Positions 48,656-60,291 of a stretch of 64,000 bases of DNA are shown piece after piece; within the stretch, counting starts at the first letter, position 1; every line of letters starts with the position of its first letter. The notes under the pieces were generated by a model. The model saw nothing but the letters and a program-made list of their open reading frames with translations. It did no database searches and was not told the origin of the DNA. The stretch covers positions 28,420,442 through 28,484,441 of the forward strand of contig NC_039367.1 of NCBI RefSeq assembly GCF_003573695.1, written 5' to 3'. The translations under genes were made by a program, and so were the position numbers. This DNA is from Papaver somniferum (taxonomy: Eukaryota > Streptophyta > Magnoliopsida > Ranunculales > Papaveraceae).

Positions 48656-49890
48656 ATGCCCGAGGTCATTATAAAACAGGCTTGGAAAAGAGATAATCTA
48701 GGTCGATTGATCAATGGAAAACCTAGTAGTTCTTCTTGTGGAAGCGGGGAGCACGAAGACTCTTCTTTTAAGAGCCCTGTTTTTGGAAAGTTCAGTTTTG
48801 AGAATCTGTCTCTTCGTGAGGAAAATACCCCTAGTACTTCAGCTGTGCCAGCAATGGCAACTTTGAAAGATTACATGTTCCAAACTAGGTCCACCCGAGC
48901 TTCGTGCATTAAATTGCCAGCCACTACGGCTAATTTCGAGATAAAACCTAGTATTCTTCAGATGATCCATATATTCTTAGGGAAAGATGATGAGAACCCT
49001 TATTTTCATATTAGGGACTTTGAGGAAATTTGGGACAATTAGAATAAAAGACCTTACTGATGAAGCCTTGAAACTTTAGATGTTTACCTTTTCCTTAAGA
49101 GATAAAGCCAAGACCTGGCTGAAAAACCTACCATCTGAATCCATTGAAACATGGAAGGAACTTATTTCTAATGAAATTCTACCCTAAGCATAAAACTGCG
49201 TCTGTTAGGCAGAAAATTAGTGCTAGTGTTCAACAAGAGGGAGAGTCTCTTTATAGGTTTCTAGAGAGATTCAATGTTATCTTATCCCAGTGTCCTTACC
49301 ATGGATTTGATAAGATGAAACTCGTAGAGATTATTTATGATGGTTTAGACTATTTAACCAAAGCCATGGTTGAGTCTATTGCGCTGGTCAGTTCACTAGT
49401 AAAAGTGTTGATGATGCTTTTACCTTCTTAGGAGCTTTCGCTGAAAATTCCCAATAGTGGGAGTCTTGTGTTGAACCCCCCAAAAGACTCTTGGTCAATA
49501 GAATTAGCACCAATGTGGTGGATACAAACTTCGGGTCAGATGCTAAGTTTGATGCTTTGTCTAGAAGGTTAGAAGCGTTGGAATTGAATCATCCTAAACA
49601 TAGGTCTCTTGTTGAACCCGATGACAGGTTTAGAGCCTCTCAAGTGTCTAGTTGTGGAGTAGAACCCAATAACTCGTTTTGGAAAGGTCAAGTTAGTGAC
49701 TAGCAAGCCCATGTTCTCTATAACAATGCTAGGTTTGAGAACCGTCAGAAGTTTGACCCATACTCAGAGACTTACAACCCTGGTTGGAGAAACCATCCTA
49801 ATTTTTCTTGGTCTAAGGGTCAGAATCAAGGACAATCTAGTAATTCTCAGCCTCCCCCAGGTTTTGGTTATGCTAAGAACTCTTCAGGTG
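48656..49890 (+). pseudogene. Athila-like Gag, broken
   Basis: From the ATG at 48656 (MPEVIIKQAWKRDNLGRLIN) the frame gives IKPSILQMIHIFLGKDDENP and FHIRDFEE, then breaks near 49035. The remainder is spread over other frames: TFSLRDKAKTWLKNLPSESI, KFYPKHKTASVRQKIS, LYRFLERFNVILSQCPYHGF and YDGLDYLTKAMVESI. The same blocks in the same order are intact in the gag-only element at 6386-7879. At least three frameshifts or stops are present (about 49035, 49079, 49185 and 49430). Confidence 0.85.
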
Positions 49891-49943
49891 AACCCTAGTT
49901 TCAGAATGAGATAAAGATCTCCACCTTAGAAGAAACTCTTACT

Positions 49944-51221
49944 ATGTTAGCAAAGAATCATGATATGTTATCAAAAAACAACTATGGTTTTCAAGAAGAA
50001 ACCAGGCAGAATTTTAAGAATAATTCCCAGTCTCTTGATAACTTAGAACTTCAAGTCGGCCAAATAGTTAAGTTTCTTAGTGAAAGAGAAGATGGAAGGT
50101 TCCCTATTCAAACTGATCCTAGCCCTAAAGGAGAGAAATCATACAATCATGCGAATTTTATTACAACCCTTTGGAGTGGAAAGAAAGTTGACAATAAGGT
50201 CGCCATGCCTGATAGTGAACATGCTGTAGTTCACCCGTCTGAGCCAGAAAATGAGGATACTGATAGAGTCTCCAAAGATACCAATGAGGGTCCTGTTGAG
50301 CCCGACTTTGTTCCCAGAGCCCCGTTCCCCCAGCTACTAGTTCCAACTAAGAGAGAGTCCAACTTTAATGATATATTGGAGGTTTTTAAGCAGGTTACTA
50401 TCAACCTCCCATTGTTAGATGCGACTAAGCAGATTCCCTCTTATGCCAAGCTTCTTAAGGATATGTGTACGCGAAAGAGAAAACTTAGTGTCCAGAAGAA
50501 AGCCTTCCTAGCTAGTCATGTGAGTTCTATTATCCAGAATACCACTACTCCTAAGTATAAAGACCCAGGGTCCCCTACTATTTTTTGCACAATAGGTAAA
50601 TACCTTTTCGAGAAAGCTTTGCTTGACTTAGGAGCCAGTGTGAAATTACTCCCAGACCATGTGTACCTTAAGCTAGGACTTGGTGAGATGAAACCTACCC
50701 AGATGACACTTCAGTTAGCTGATAGGTCCGTTAGAATTCCTCGTGGTGTGATCGAGGACGTTCTTATTGAGGTCGACAAGTTTATTTATCCAGTGGATTT
50801 TGTTATCCTAGATACCCAACCTGTCCCTGACCCAGAGAACCAAATACCAGTGATTTTAGGTCGCCCGTTTTTAGCTACATCCAATGCGATCATTAACTGT
50901 CGAAATGGTATTATGAATTTGTCTTTTGGTAATATGACTATTGAGCTGAACATTTTTAATATTAGTAAGCTACCCTCTGAACTAGATGACTCGAGCATAG
51001 AAGAGGTGAACATGATAGGAACATTAGTCGAGGAGTCATTACCAAACACTTTGTTAGAAGATCCATTAGAGAAATGCCTAGCCCACTTTGGGATTGATTT
51101 TGATGATGACGATGTGATTAATGAGGTGAATGCTTTGTTAGATTCAACCCCTTTGATAGACACTAGTAATGGCTGGAAACCTAAGTTCGAACCTCTACCC
51201 GTTTCTAGCTATCTACCCTAG
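49944..51221 (+). pseudogene. Athila-like Gag end and aspartic protease segment
   Basis: A 425-codon open stretch. It starts with a Gag-end coiled region (QSLDNLELQVGQIVKFLSER), passes an acidic linker, and enters the segment QIPSYAKLLKDMCTRKRKL typical of plant gypsy elements. The retropepsin fold follows: CTIGKYLFEKALLDLGASVK with DLGAS where DTGAS or DLGAS is usual, then MTLQLADRSVRIPRGVIEDV and VILGRPFLATSNAI. All landmark residues are present. The flanking frames are broken, so it is part of a dead polyprotein. Confidence 0.86.
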
Positions 51222-51434
51222 TTCCTTCGTTAGAAAAGCCTCCTAAGTTGGACCTTAAACCATTACCAGATTCCCTGAAGTATGTGTTTTTAGGCCCATC
51301 TGAAACTTTACCTGTGATTATAGCATCCGACTTGGATAGTGATCAGGAAAGTAGGCTAGTGACCCCTTCAGAATAACAAGGAAGCTTTAGGGTGGACCAT
51401 AGCAGACATTAAGGGTATAAGTCCTACTGATTGT

Positions 51435-52465
51435 ATGCATCATATCTATTTAGAGAGTGACACCAAACCTTCTAGGGAGATGCAACGTCGACTGAACCCT
51501 AATATGAAAGAAGTAGTTCGAACCGAGGTTCTTAAGCTGTTAGATGCAGGCATTATCTACCCCATTTCAGACAGTAAGTGGGTCAGCCCCGTTCAGGTTG
51601 TTCCCAAGAAATCCGGTATTACTGTAGTCCAGAATGATAACAATGAGTTAATCCCAACCCGGGTGACCACGGGTTGGCGTGTCTGTATTGACTATAGGAA
51701 ATTGAACAAGGTCACTAGGAAGGACCCCTTTCCCCTTCCCTTCATCGACCAAATGCTAGAGAGATTAGTTGGACGTAGCCATTTTGCTTTTTAGATGGAT
51801 ACTGTGGTTATAATCAGATTTTCATAGCCCCAGAAGACCAAGAGAAAACCACTTTTACCTGTCCCTTTGGTACCTTTGCGTATAGACGCATGCCTTTCGG
51901 GCTACGTAATGCCCCTGTGACCTTTCAGCGTTGTATGCTGAGCATATTTTCTGACATGGTAGAACGGTTCTTAAAGATCTTTATGGATGATTTTTCAGTG
52001 TTTGGTTCGTCTTTCGATGAGTGCTTGCATCATTTGTCATTAGTTTTGACTAGGTGTAAGGAAAAGAATTTAGTGCTTAATTGGGAGAAATGTCACTTCA
52101 TGGTTCGTTCAGGAATTGTTCTAGGGCATATCGTATCTTCGAAGGGTATAGAGGTAGATAGAGCCAAAGTTGACCTTATTAAAAATTTACAGGTCCCAAA
52201 AACCGTAAGAGATATTAGGTCATTCTTAGGGCATGCAGGTTTTTATCGTTGGTTCATTAAGGATTTTGACTTGATTTTTAGACCTCTTTGCAATTTGCTT
52301 GCAAAAGACGTTGAATTTGTCTCTGATGATGCTTGTTTAGAGGCTTTTGAGAAGCTTAAGAATTTACTCACTACCTCCCCCATAGTCCAGGCACCCAACT
52401 GGAACCTACCCTTTGAGATCATGTGTGATGCTTCATATTATGCTATTGGTGTTGTGCTAGGTTAG
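51435..52465 (+). pseudogene. Athila-like reverse transcriptase, frameshifted
   Basis: The first frame, 51435-51794, reads PNMKEVVRTEVLKLLDAGII, SKWVSPVQVVPKKSG and WRVCIDYRKLNKVTRKDPFP. A frameshift at the FLDGY position (near 51790) moves to the frame containing MPFGLRNAPVTFQRCM and the catalytic box KIFMDDFSVFGSS, then EKCHFMVRSGIVLGHIVSSK and the FLGHAGFYRWFIKDF thumb. The YxDD-equivalent FMDD is intact. The frame ends at a TAG at 52463-52465, after VVLG. Confidence 0.9.
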
Positions 52466-52486
52466 CGAGAAAATAAGTGACTTCAT

Positions 52487-52768
52487 GTGATTTACTATGC
52501 TAGCAAAACTCTGAATGATGCCCAGTTGAACTATACCACTACGGATAAGGAACTATTAGCTATTGTGTTTGCCTTAGACAAGTTTGGATCCTACCTCTTA
52601 GGTTCTAAGGTCATAATATTTACTGATCATGCCGCTTTGAAGTATCTTCTTTCCAAGAAGGATACTAAACCTAGATTGATTAGATGGGCCCTATTGTTGC
52701 AGGAATTTTCCTTAGACATTAGAGATAAAAAAAGGTGCAGAAAATGTAGTAGCAGACCACTTGTCTAG
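52487..52768 (+). pseudogene. Athila-like RNase H segment
   Basis: Reads [40 protein letters not shown] and [19 protein letters not shown], the plant gypsy RNase H block that follows the reverse transcriptase. It is separated from it by a stop and ends by frameshift around 52730-52768 ([11 protein letters not shown] where [14 protein letters not shown] is expected; that continuation is in the next frame). Confidence 0.87.
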
Positions 52769-54074
52769 GCTTGTTGTGGATACCCTTAATGATTCTCCTC
52801 CTGTTAAAGATAGTTTTCCTGATGAACAACTTTTCTTTGTTACCCAAGCACCTTGGTATGCGAATATAATGAATTATCTTGTTACTGGTCGAATGCCCCA
52901 ATATTGGGGTAAACAAGATCGTTCTAGGTTTTTAGCCGAGGTGAAGCATTTCGTTTGGGATGATCCTTATTTGTTTAAGTATTGTCCAGACCAGATTATT
53001 AGGAGATGTATACCTGAGAGTGACCAGTCCAGTATTATTTCCTTTTTTCATGATCATGCTTGTGGGGGTCACTTTAGTGCTAAGAAGACTGTTGCTAAGA
53101 TATTGCAGTGTGGATTCTATTGGTCTTAGTTATTTAAAGACTCTCATAGTCAATGTGTTACTTGTGAGCGTTGCCAGAAGTTAGGAACCATTTCCCGTAG
53201 GAACATGATGCCCTTGAACCCTATTTTAGTTGTTGAGGTCTTTGATGTGTGGGGTATTGTCTTTATGGGTCCGTTTCCTAATTATTTTGGTAACCTTTAC
53301 ATCCTTGTCGTTGTAGACTATGTATCTAAGTGAATTGAGGCGGTTGCGTGTAAAACCAATGACCATAGGGTTGTGATTGAGTTCTTGAAAAATAATATAC
53401 TTACACGTTTTGGTACACCGCGAGCTATAATTAGTGATGGAGGGTCGCACTTTTGTAATGGACCTTTTAGGATTTTGATGAAGAAATATGGTATTACACA
53501 TAAGGTAGCTACCCCGTATCATCCACGTACTAGTGGTAAAGTAGAGGTTTCCAATAGGGAGATAAAACATATATTAGAGAAAACTGTTAATCCTAATCGG
53601 AAAGACTGGTCGTCTAGGCTTATCGATGCCTTATGGGCTTACCGTACTGCGTTTAAGACCCCCATTGGAATGTCGCCTTATCGGCTTGTGTATGGCAAGG
53701 CATGTCACTTACCTGTTGAGTTAGAACATAGAGCATATTGGGATGTTAAGCAGCTAAATTTTTCACTAGACAAGGCCGGAGCCCATAGGAAACTCCAGCT
53801 CAATGAGTTGGAAGAGATTCGTAGAGATGCATACGATAGTGCTAAGGAGTATAAGAACAAAATGAAACTTGTGCATGATAATAATATTTTAAGAAAGTCA
53901 TTTTCTCCAGGTCAAAAAGTTCTTCTGTATGATACCCGCTTGCATCTTTTCCCTGGGAAGTTACGCTCTCGGTGGACGGGTCCTTTTATTGTTTGCACTG
54001 TCTTTCCTCATGGAGCTGTTGAGATCGAGACACCGGATGGCAGTAGTTCTTCAAGGTTAACGGTCAGAGATTGA
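52761..54074 (+). pseudogene. Athila-like integrase, with stops
   Basis: Starts with [10 protein letters not shown] and the linker PDEQLFFVTQAPWYANIMNY. The zinc-binding region (HDHACGGHFSAKKT, and further on CVTCERCQK) is followed by the DDE core: WGIVFMGPFP (the first Asp region is altered, VWGIVFMG for VWGIDFMG), VVDYVSK then a stop where Trp is expected (TGA at 53331-53333), SDGGSHFCN, and the [17 protein letters not shown]lu region. The C-terminal part has [14 protein letters not shown] and RWTGPFIV. There is also a stop at 53127-53129. The first catalytic Asp appears as Val, so the protein would be inactive even if read through. Confidence 0.88.
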
Positions 54075-54158
54075 AACCCTTTTTAGAGCTCTCTTAAATG
54101 GCCTTGATAGAAGATCTCCACCAGGTTCATAAGAACTTTTACCCCAAAAAATGGCCTT

Positions 54159-54835
54159 TTACCAAACCGGAAGGATGTGGATCAATTTCAAACAATGTCG
54201 AAACTTGATCCCAGATACTACTTTAGTCAACATATTAGCTGGATTGTCTTTGGTACTGATCTTTACAAGTAGAATGTCTTCTTCTTCAAGAATTTCTTTC
54301 ACAAACGTACGTCTATATGTTTGGTTCTAGCATGATGCACTTGATTCTTAGCCAAATAAATTGCACATAGACTATCACAATGCACATGTAGTTGGTCTTG
54401 CACAACTCCTAAGTCATCTAGCAAACCTTGTAACCATATATCCTCCTTAAATGCCTCAGTCACTGCCATATACTCCGCCTCCGTAGTTGAAAGCGCCACA
54501 GTAGACTCCAAGATTGATATCCAACTTACTGGTGCCCCTTCTACGGTAAATACATACCCTGTAGTTGAACATATTTTGTCCCAATCACCAGCATAGTCAG
54601 AATCCACATACCCAATACACAACTGATTGTTACTTCTATCCTTCACAAAATCCAAGCCAACATTGACCGTACCATAAAGATAACTCAAAATCCATTTCAC
54701 AACATGCCAATGTCCCTTACCAGGACAATGCATATAACGGCTGACCATACTAAATGCATGTGAAATGTATGACCTTGTACATACCATCGTATACATCAAG
54801 CTACCAACAGCCTCAGCATATGGGACTTGGGCCAT
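54159..54835 (-). pseudogene. Copia RNase H segment (54-58 kb element)
   Basis: Reads [79 protein letters not shown] and RTKHIDVRL, then after a frame change PANMLTKVV, ending PVW at 54159. The RNase H acidic residues are kept. It is separated from reverse transcriptase by a stop near 54840. Confidence 0.87.
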
Positions 54836-54844
54836 ATACTTTCG

Positions 54845-55633
54845 CTATTCTTCAGTAGTGGGAGACATACGAGCATTCAACTTAAAATGAGAATCAAGGG
54901 TAGTACTTACAGATTTAGTTCCTTCGTGGACACCAAACTTCTGTAACACTTTCTTCAAATATGCCTTTTGAGACAAACAAACTTTACCCTTCTCTTTATC
55001 ACGTTGAATCTCCATGCCAAGAATCTTTTTATCCAACTTGTTCTTCAAATTATAAATCTCTTTCTTGTTATTCGATGCAATCATCATATCATCGACATAC
55101 AAGAGAAAATATATGAAAGATCCATCACGTAGCTTCTTAAAGTATACACAATGGTCATAGTGACTTCTTGTGTATGTTTGGCCTATCATAAACTGGTCAA
55201 ATCGCTTTTACCATTTTCTTGGAGACTGTTTCATCCCGTACAACGATCTCATCAGTTTACATACACAATCTTCTTTTCCAGCAACCTTGAACCCACTCGG
55301 CTGAGTCATATAGATCTCCTCTTCTAGATCCCCATGTAAGAACGATGTCTTAACATATATCTGAACTAGGTCTAAATCATATTGTGCTACCAAGGCCAAC
55401 AAAATAAGGATTGATGAGTGCTTTACCACCGGAGAGAAGACCTCATTGTAGTCAATCCCTTCTCTTTGGGCAAAACCTTTTGCAACTAACCTTGCCTTGT
55501 AGCGAACTTGATTCACCGAAGACCCTTCTTTCTTATCATATACCCACTTGCATCCTATAGCCTTCTTACCGTTCGGAAGATTCATAAAAATCCATGTGTC
55601 ATTCTTGTAAAGAGACTCCATCTCTTCCTGCAT
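54845..55633 (-). pseudogene. Copia reverse transcriptase segment (54-58 kb element)
   Basis: Two frames: 55633-55208 (MQEEMESLYKNDTWIFMNLP, GCKWVYDKKEG, AKGFAQREGIDYNEVFSPVV, SFLHGDLEEEIYMTQP, LYGMKQSPRKW) and 55189-54845 (YDHCVYFKKLRDGSFIYFLL then YVDDMMIASNNKKEI). The catalytic YVDD is intact. The stop between them falls where Tyr is expected after PRKW. A W-to-stop change (TAG, 55643-55645) separates the segment from the linker upstream. Confidence 0.9.
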
Positions 55634-55642
55634 TGCACCTTC

Positions 55643-56983
55643 CTATTCTTTACACTCTGCACTATGTACATCTTCTAAATAGGAAGTAGGAGTACCATCT
55701 TCAACAAATGGTAATGCATAAGTAATGTAATCATTCATCCAACCAGGCTTCCTGGTTGATCTTCTTGGTTTGCTGGTTTCTATGATTTCCGTGACCGTAG
55801 CTTCTGTATTTTCTAATGACTCTTGTTCCTCTTCCACAACAGCGTCACTATCATTTGGAACTTCAGTAGCTACTTCTCTTGCAGACCCAATGTCTTCGGA
55901 AGTATTCTCAACAGATACAGACTTAACTGGAATTGATGGAGTTGCATCAATCTCCACCAGCTGCAAAGGATCACTAGTACTGGTGCTTCTGTTCTCCCCC
56001 TGCCGAGAACCCCAAGACTTTACCATAGACATCTCATCAAATGTGACATCTCTGATCATGACTATCTTCTTCTCAACTGGATTCCAAATCTTGAACACTT
56101 TTACTCCATTCTTCATACCCACAAAGATTCATTTCACGGCACGGCTATCAAGCTTGTTTTCACTAACATGATACCACGCAGGACAACCAAAGATATGAAT
56201 TGAGTCATAATCATAAGCTGGTTTACCAAACCATTTCTCCATAGGATTTTTACCTTCTAATGCAGTTGATAGCAACCTATTAATGAGGAAGCACGCATAC
56301 GTAACTACCTCATCCCAACACGCTTTACCTAATCCAGCATTAGATAACATACATTGTACCTTCTCCATCAAAGTACGATTCATGCGTTCAGCTACCCCAT
56401 TCTGTTGCGGTGTCTTTTTAACTGTGAAGTGCCTCTTTATCCCCTCATCCTGACATACTTGCAAGAATGGATCACTCTTGTACTCTCCACTATTGTCCGA
56501 ACATAGTACTTTGATCTTTCTGCCAGTTTGAGTCTCAGTTGCCTTTTTCCACCTCACAAAGATTTCTAGGACTTCATTCTTATTCCTCATGGTGTACACC
56601 CATACGCACCTAGAATAATCATCAATAAACGACACAAACCAATGTTTCCCTCTCAATGATGCATTCTTGGAAGGAACCCAAACATCTGAGTGAACATAGT
56701 CAAGAACTCCACTAGTATTGTGGATAGCTGTGCCAAAGCTTGTTCTTGTTTTCCTTCCCTTAACACAATGTTCACAAAATGCTAACTTGAAGGCAATAGC
56801 ACCTTTCAACAATTCTTGTTGAATCAACCTATGCAACGACTTTTCACCTGGATGTGCAAGTCTAATGTGCCATAGCTTTGTCTTCTCAGTAGCTGCACTC
56901 TCGATGTGTTCATAAATAGACACATCCCCTGTTGTTGTACTCCCAATCAAGTAGTACAAGTTATGATGACGTGTGCCCTTCAT
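55643..56983 (-). pseudogene. Copia integrase and linker (54-58 kb element)
   Basis: The frame 56983-56129 has the zinc domain (LWHIRLAHPGEKSLHRLIQQ, CEHCVKGRKTRTSF) and the DDE core (VHSDVWVPSKNASLRGKHWF, FIDDYSRCVWVYTM, CSDNSGEYKSDPF, TPQQNGVAERMNRTLMEKVQ). It ends at a stop after DSRAVK. Another frame, 56122-55643, holds the C-terminal region (VKVFKIWNPVEKKIVMIRDV) and the acidic linker (EEEQESLENTEATVTEIIET). HSDVW reads HSDVWVPS where GPS is usual. The catalytic Asp, Asp and Glu residues are visible. Confidence 0.88.
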
Positions 56984-57009
56984 GATTACTATAGATCCAG
57001 AGATTACCT

Positions 57010-57426
57010 TTAGAACACCATTTCAACGACTATCTTATATCCCTTAGCTTCTAAAGTTCCAAGCGAAATCAGATTCTTCTTCATGGCAGGTAAAAATCTT
57101 ACCTCCTTCAGCTCTCTAACCATACCATCATGCATCTTGATACAAACACTACCCATTCCAATCACCCTGTAAGTATGATTGTTTCCCATACGCACTTCTC
57201 CATCAAGCTCTTCAAAACTTGAGAACCAGTCCCGATATGGACATATATGATACGTTGCTCCAGTATCTAATACCCATGTACCATCTGTAATAGTATAAGA
57301 TGATGGTGTCACAGTTAGCGAAAAATCAGAAGCATCATCTGATTCTTCATTACCTTTAACAATGTTCACCTCGGTATTACTATTATCTACTTCTCTTGCC
57401 TTACGCTTGGTACAATCCTTAGCCAA
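57010..57426 (-). pseudogene. Copia protease segment (54-58 kb element)
   Basis: Reads WVLDTGATYHICPYRDWFSS, an intact copia-type active site (DTGA), then VRMGNNHTYRVIGMGSVCIK and ELKEVRFLPAMKKNLISLG. A CCHC knuckle (CAWCHDFGHLAKDC) lies just upstream at about 57408-57455. The stretch ends at 57010 by a stop and continues in the integrase frame. Confidence 0.87.
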
Positions 57427-58237
57427 ATGACCAAAGTCATGACACCAAGCACACTTATCTTTCTGCAGTCGTGTTCTACTATTAGAACGTCATCTACCTT
57501 TTCCATAACCACCATTCTTCTTTCTCCTGTATGATGAAGGACCTCTTGCAAGAAGCAAATCATTATTAGCTTCACTTGCAAGGTCTTCACGATCCATCTT
57601 CCTGAAGTCCTCACTACGCAATGCTGTATTGACCTCAACGTATGTCATCTTATCCTTGCCGTGCATTAAAGCTTTAATCACGGGTTCATACTTTTCAGGA
57701 AGAGAGTTTATCAAACACAAAGATTGTTCCCCATCGTTGATCTTCTCATCGTAGTTAACCAACTCAGCAAGAAGTTTATTGTATGAATCTAGGTGCTCAG
57801 TTAGGGTTGCACCTCTCTTCATGTTATAAGGATACAAATTCTTTTTAAGATTATCCTATTGGCCACATTCTTCACAAGATATTCCTTCTCTAGCTTTTCC
57901 CAGAGATCCTTAGGTGAAGTCTCGTGCTGATAATTAACTCTTACTGCAGTTTCTAAACACCCTCGTATCGAAGCAAGACATAATTTATTCATCTTGTTCC
58001 ATTGCTTACCAGACATCTCAACTGGATGATCTTCTAGAGCTTCTTCTAGGTCAAGATGAACAAGAGCATCCATTATGTTTGTTCTCCATAAACCAAAGTT
58101 ATTGGTTCCTGTAAAATTTTCTACCTTGAGTTGTGATCTATGTGAATGAAGTATTTCTTATTTTGTTTCTTTATCTTTACTTGTGGACTCCGAATGTTCT
58201 CCTAAAGTATCTTTCGGATCATTGTCTCCATCGACCA
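57427..58237 (-). pseudogene. Copia Gag (54-58 kb element)
   Basis: A probable start ATG at 58237 (MVDGDNDPKDTLGEHSEST) reaches an in-frame stop within 30 codons. The Gag domain then reads NIMDALVHLDLEEALEDHPV, KQWNKMNKLCLASIRGCL and TSPKDLWEKLEKEYL. After a frameshift near 57830 it reads MYPYNMKRGATLTEHLDSYN and SLPEKYEPVIKAL. This is the UBN2-type Gag of plant copia elements. Confidence 0.83.
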
Positions 58238-58364
58238 TTGTTATTAAACAACCAAATATAGATAAAAAAACATAACCTTTGAGATTAGTATTACCTCAAG
58301 CAATCTTCAGAAAAATACCTTCACTTCAACTTCAATTTGAGTACCCGTATCCAAGAGCGTCTCC

Positions 58365-58378
58365 TTGCTCTGATACCA
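58365..58378 (-). promoter_or_regulatory. Primer-binding site (54-58 kb copia element)
   Basis: On the minus strand TGGTATCAGAGCAA starts two bases after the LTR edge. Initiator tRNA-Met type. Confidence 0.87.
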
Positions 58379-58380
58379 AT

Positions 58381-58778
58381 TGTTGCGCCAAAGCCTTCGA
58401 AAGCGTTAGGTATCTTAATATCTCCAAGAACACAATCATGCACACAAGAAGAACAAGTATTTAACGAGGTTTAATCCTCGGGAAGGAATAAGCAATTTTA
58501 TATATCACCGTATAGGTTGGAATATACAAAGCCTTTAGACGAGAAGAAGAGAATTCTTACTTAGTTCTGGTGTGTTTTCTCTAGTTCTTTCTATGGATAT
58601 TTATACACATCAATAGGAGTGGACAAATTCCTTAACAAGGAATACTTTCCTACAAGTATAGGGTTTCCTAACTTAGATCTAAGAACAAACCTCTTAAGCT
58701 TATATACTTAGGACACAAGTACTTGGTTTCCTTAACCAACTAGATTTCCTAATCTAGTCCTTGACTATCCTACCAACA
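58381..58778 (-). repeat. 5' LTR (54-58 kb copia element)
   Basis: 398 bp between TGTTGCGCC and CCAACA on the plus strand. It is the same length as the LTR at 59686-60083 and similar in layout, though the sequences differ. Confidence 0.8.
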
Positions 58779-59685
58779 ATTATAAGTTTCCTGGTTGGTT
58801 CCAAAAAATAAAACCAGTGCTTTGGATAATTTAAAATAGAAAAGTTGTCTTCCCTTGACAACAAATTTTATAAAAACAGCAAACACCACTAGGTAGAACC
58901 TTGTCACGGTGTGCGAAGCGAGTGATGTTGTGTAGAGAGAGGGATTTCACTGGAATAGTGGGTATAGTCTATGAATATAAGTTCACATTAGGCTAATCTA
59001 AAGTCTTAACACCTTTTTTGGTTGCGCATATTTAAAAAAACACCTAGTTGGTTACACATGCTTGGTTTCGCTATATCACTGATTTCAGTTGTTGAGTTTT
59101 GGATTTGTATGCCTGCAGGTCAAGAAAAATACCTCAGACCTGCTAACGTTAGAATCTATGACAATATTACTCCTTTGATTTGATAGATTCACCCATACGT
59201 TGTCGAATATCTAATTTGGATTTGACAACTATATAATTTGCATATACATGCCTTTTGAGATTAAATAACAAGGGACCTTTTCTGCATCTAATTTTGTATT
59301 GTGTTTATATTTTAGATTGCTATGTTAATTGCATATTTACTTTAGTTAGTCTTGATGGAGAATAGTGCATCTTAATTACTTAAAGAACCTTAATTATTTT
59401 GTTCGTAAAAGCAAAGTCTGATACAGAAAAGTTTGTTGAAAACTGAAAACTTTTCAATGTCTTTAGCCATAGGAAATATCTTTTTAGTGTTTACTTTCAT
59501 ATTTAGTTCTTCTATTGCTGTCATTTAGACAATTTAATGTGTGATTATAAGTTGCTTGGTTGGTTCGAAAGAATAAAACCAGTGCTTTGGATATGTTAGA
59601 ACACAAAAGTTTGTCCTCCTTAGTCAACGAATTTCATAAAAATATGAAACTCTACTAGATAGACCCTTGTGAGTGTAGAGACAAA
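58779..59685. other. Spacer between two copia elements, with a direct repeat
   Basis: 58783-58930 and 59548-59690 are diverged copies of one sequence: shared stretches include AATAAAACCAGTGCTTTGGATA, and similar tattttgtataaa- and aggtagaaccttgt-like parts. Between them is about 600 bp with no supportable gene. A short open run near 59117-59180 looks spurious. Confidence 0.65.
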
Positions 59686-60083
59686 TGTTGTGCTTAAGAT
59701 TAGCTACTTCCTAGACACCCCAAGATCTACACAGAAAACAGAAAACTATTACGGGATTCAAATAATAACACAAAGAATTATAGTGGTTCGGCAATTGCCT
59801 ACTCCACTGCAGCAAATATACTTCTTATTGAGAACTTAGAGAATAGACAAACTATTTCTTCACACACCTCTTACAATTCAGACTGAGATACAATAACCAA
59901 AAGGTTACACTTCTATTTATAGGGCTAGGAATAATCTAGAATCCACCTAGAAATAGAAGTGCTAAATAGAGAACTAATTCCTAAAAGAAATCAGATTTCT
60001 AAAGTGACTTGCAAACTGATTTAGGAAATCAGTTTGGTCTTTCCTAAAGTAAGGTGTTTCCTAAATCGATCCAATAACTAACA
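59686..60083 (-). repeat. 3' LTR (59-63 kb copia element)
   Basis: 398 bp, TGTTGTGC to CTAACA on the plus strand, bordered on the right by the polypurine tract. Its left border lies within a copy of the repeat also found at 58783-58930. Confidence 0.8.
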
Positions 60084-60291
60084 ATTCTCCACCTTGTCAA
60101 GATTTTAGGAAAACTTCACTATTCTCTAATTTCTCCACCTTGGCGTGAAATCTAACATTCCATTTCCTTCAAATTTTTGCTGCTTTCACTCATCCTTAGA
60201 TGCTTCACTTCTTCACTCATCATAAAGATGCTTCACTCCCTTTTTGGGCTTCACATGTGCTTAACAGCACCACTACACCCTTAAGGTGTCT

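Larger units (their letters stand above)
45815..54109 (+). mobile_element. Athila-like Ty3/gypsy retrotransposon, 3' end missing
   Basis: It starts with an LTR at 45815 and a GGCGCCG-type primer site, followed by gag, protease, reverse transcriptase, RNase H and integrase in order. Past the integrase C-terminus (about 54100) it stops abruptly at a minus-strand copia element, with no envelope-like region, polypurine tract or 3' LTR. Coding is broken by stops and frameshifts throughout. Left flank attgg at 45810-45814 would be the target duplication, but its partner is lost. Confidence 0.88.
54110..58778 (-). mobile_element. Ty1/copia element (Tork-like), 3' LTR missing
   Basis: On the minus strand: LTR (58778-58381), tRNA-Met-type primer site (58378), gag, protease, integrase, reverse transcriptase, RNase H, and a polypurine-like GGTGGAGATC near 54110-54125. 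The 3' LTR that should follow is absent, and the sequence changes directly to the Athila-like element. Several stops and frameshifts break coding. Confidence 0.87.

Noticed and set aside
59117..59180. Short open stretch (QEKYLRPANVRIYDN) considered as an exon
   Set aside because: No splice context or recognised family, and nothing to connect to on either side.
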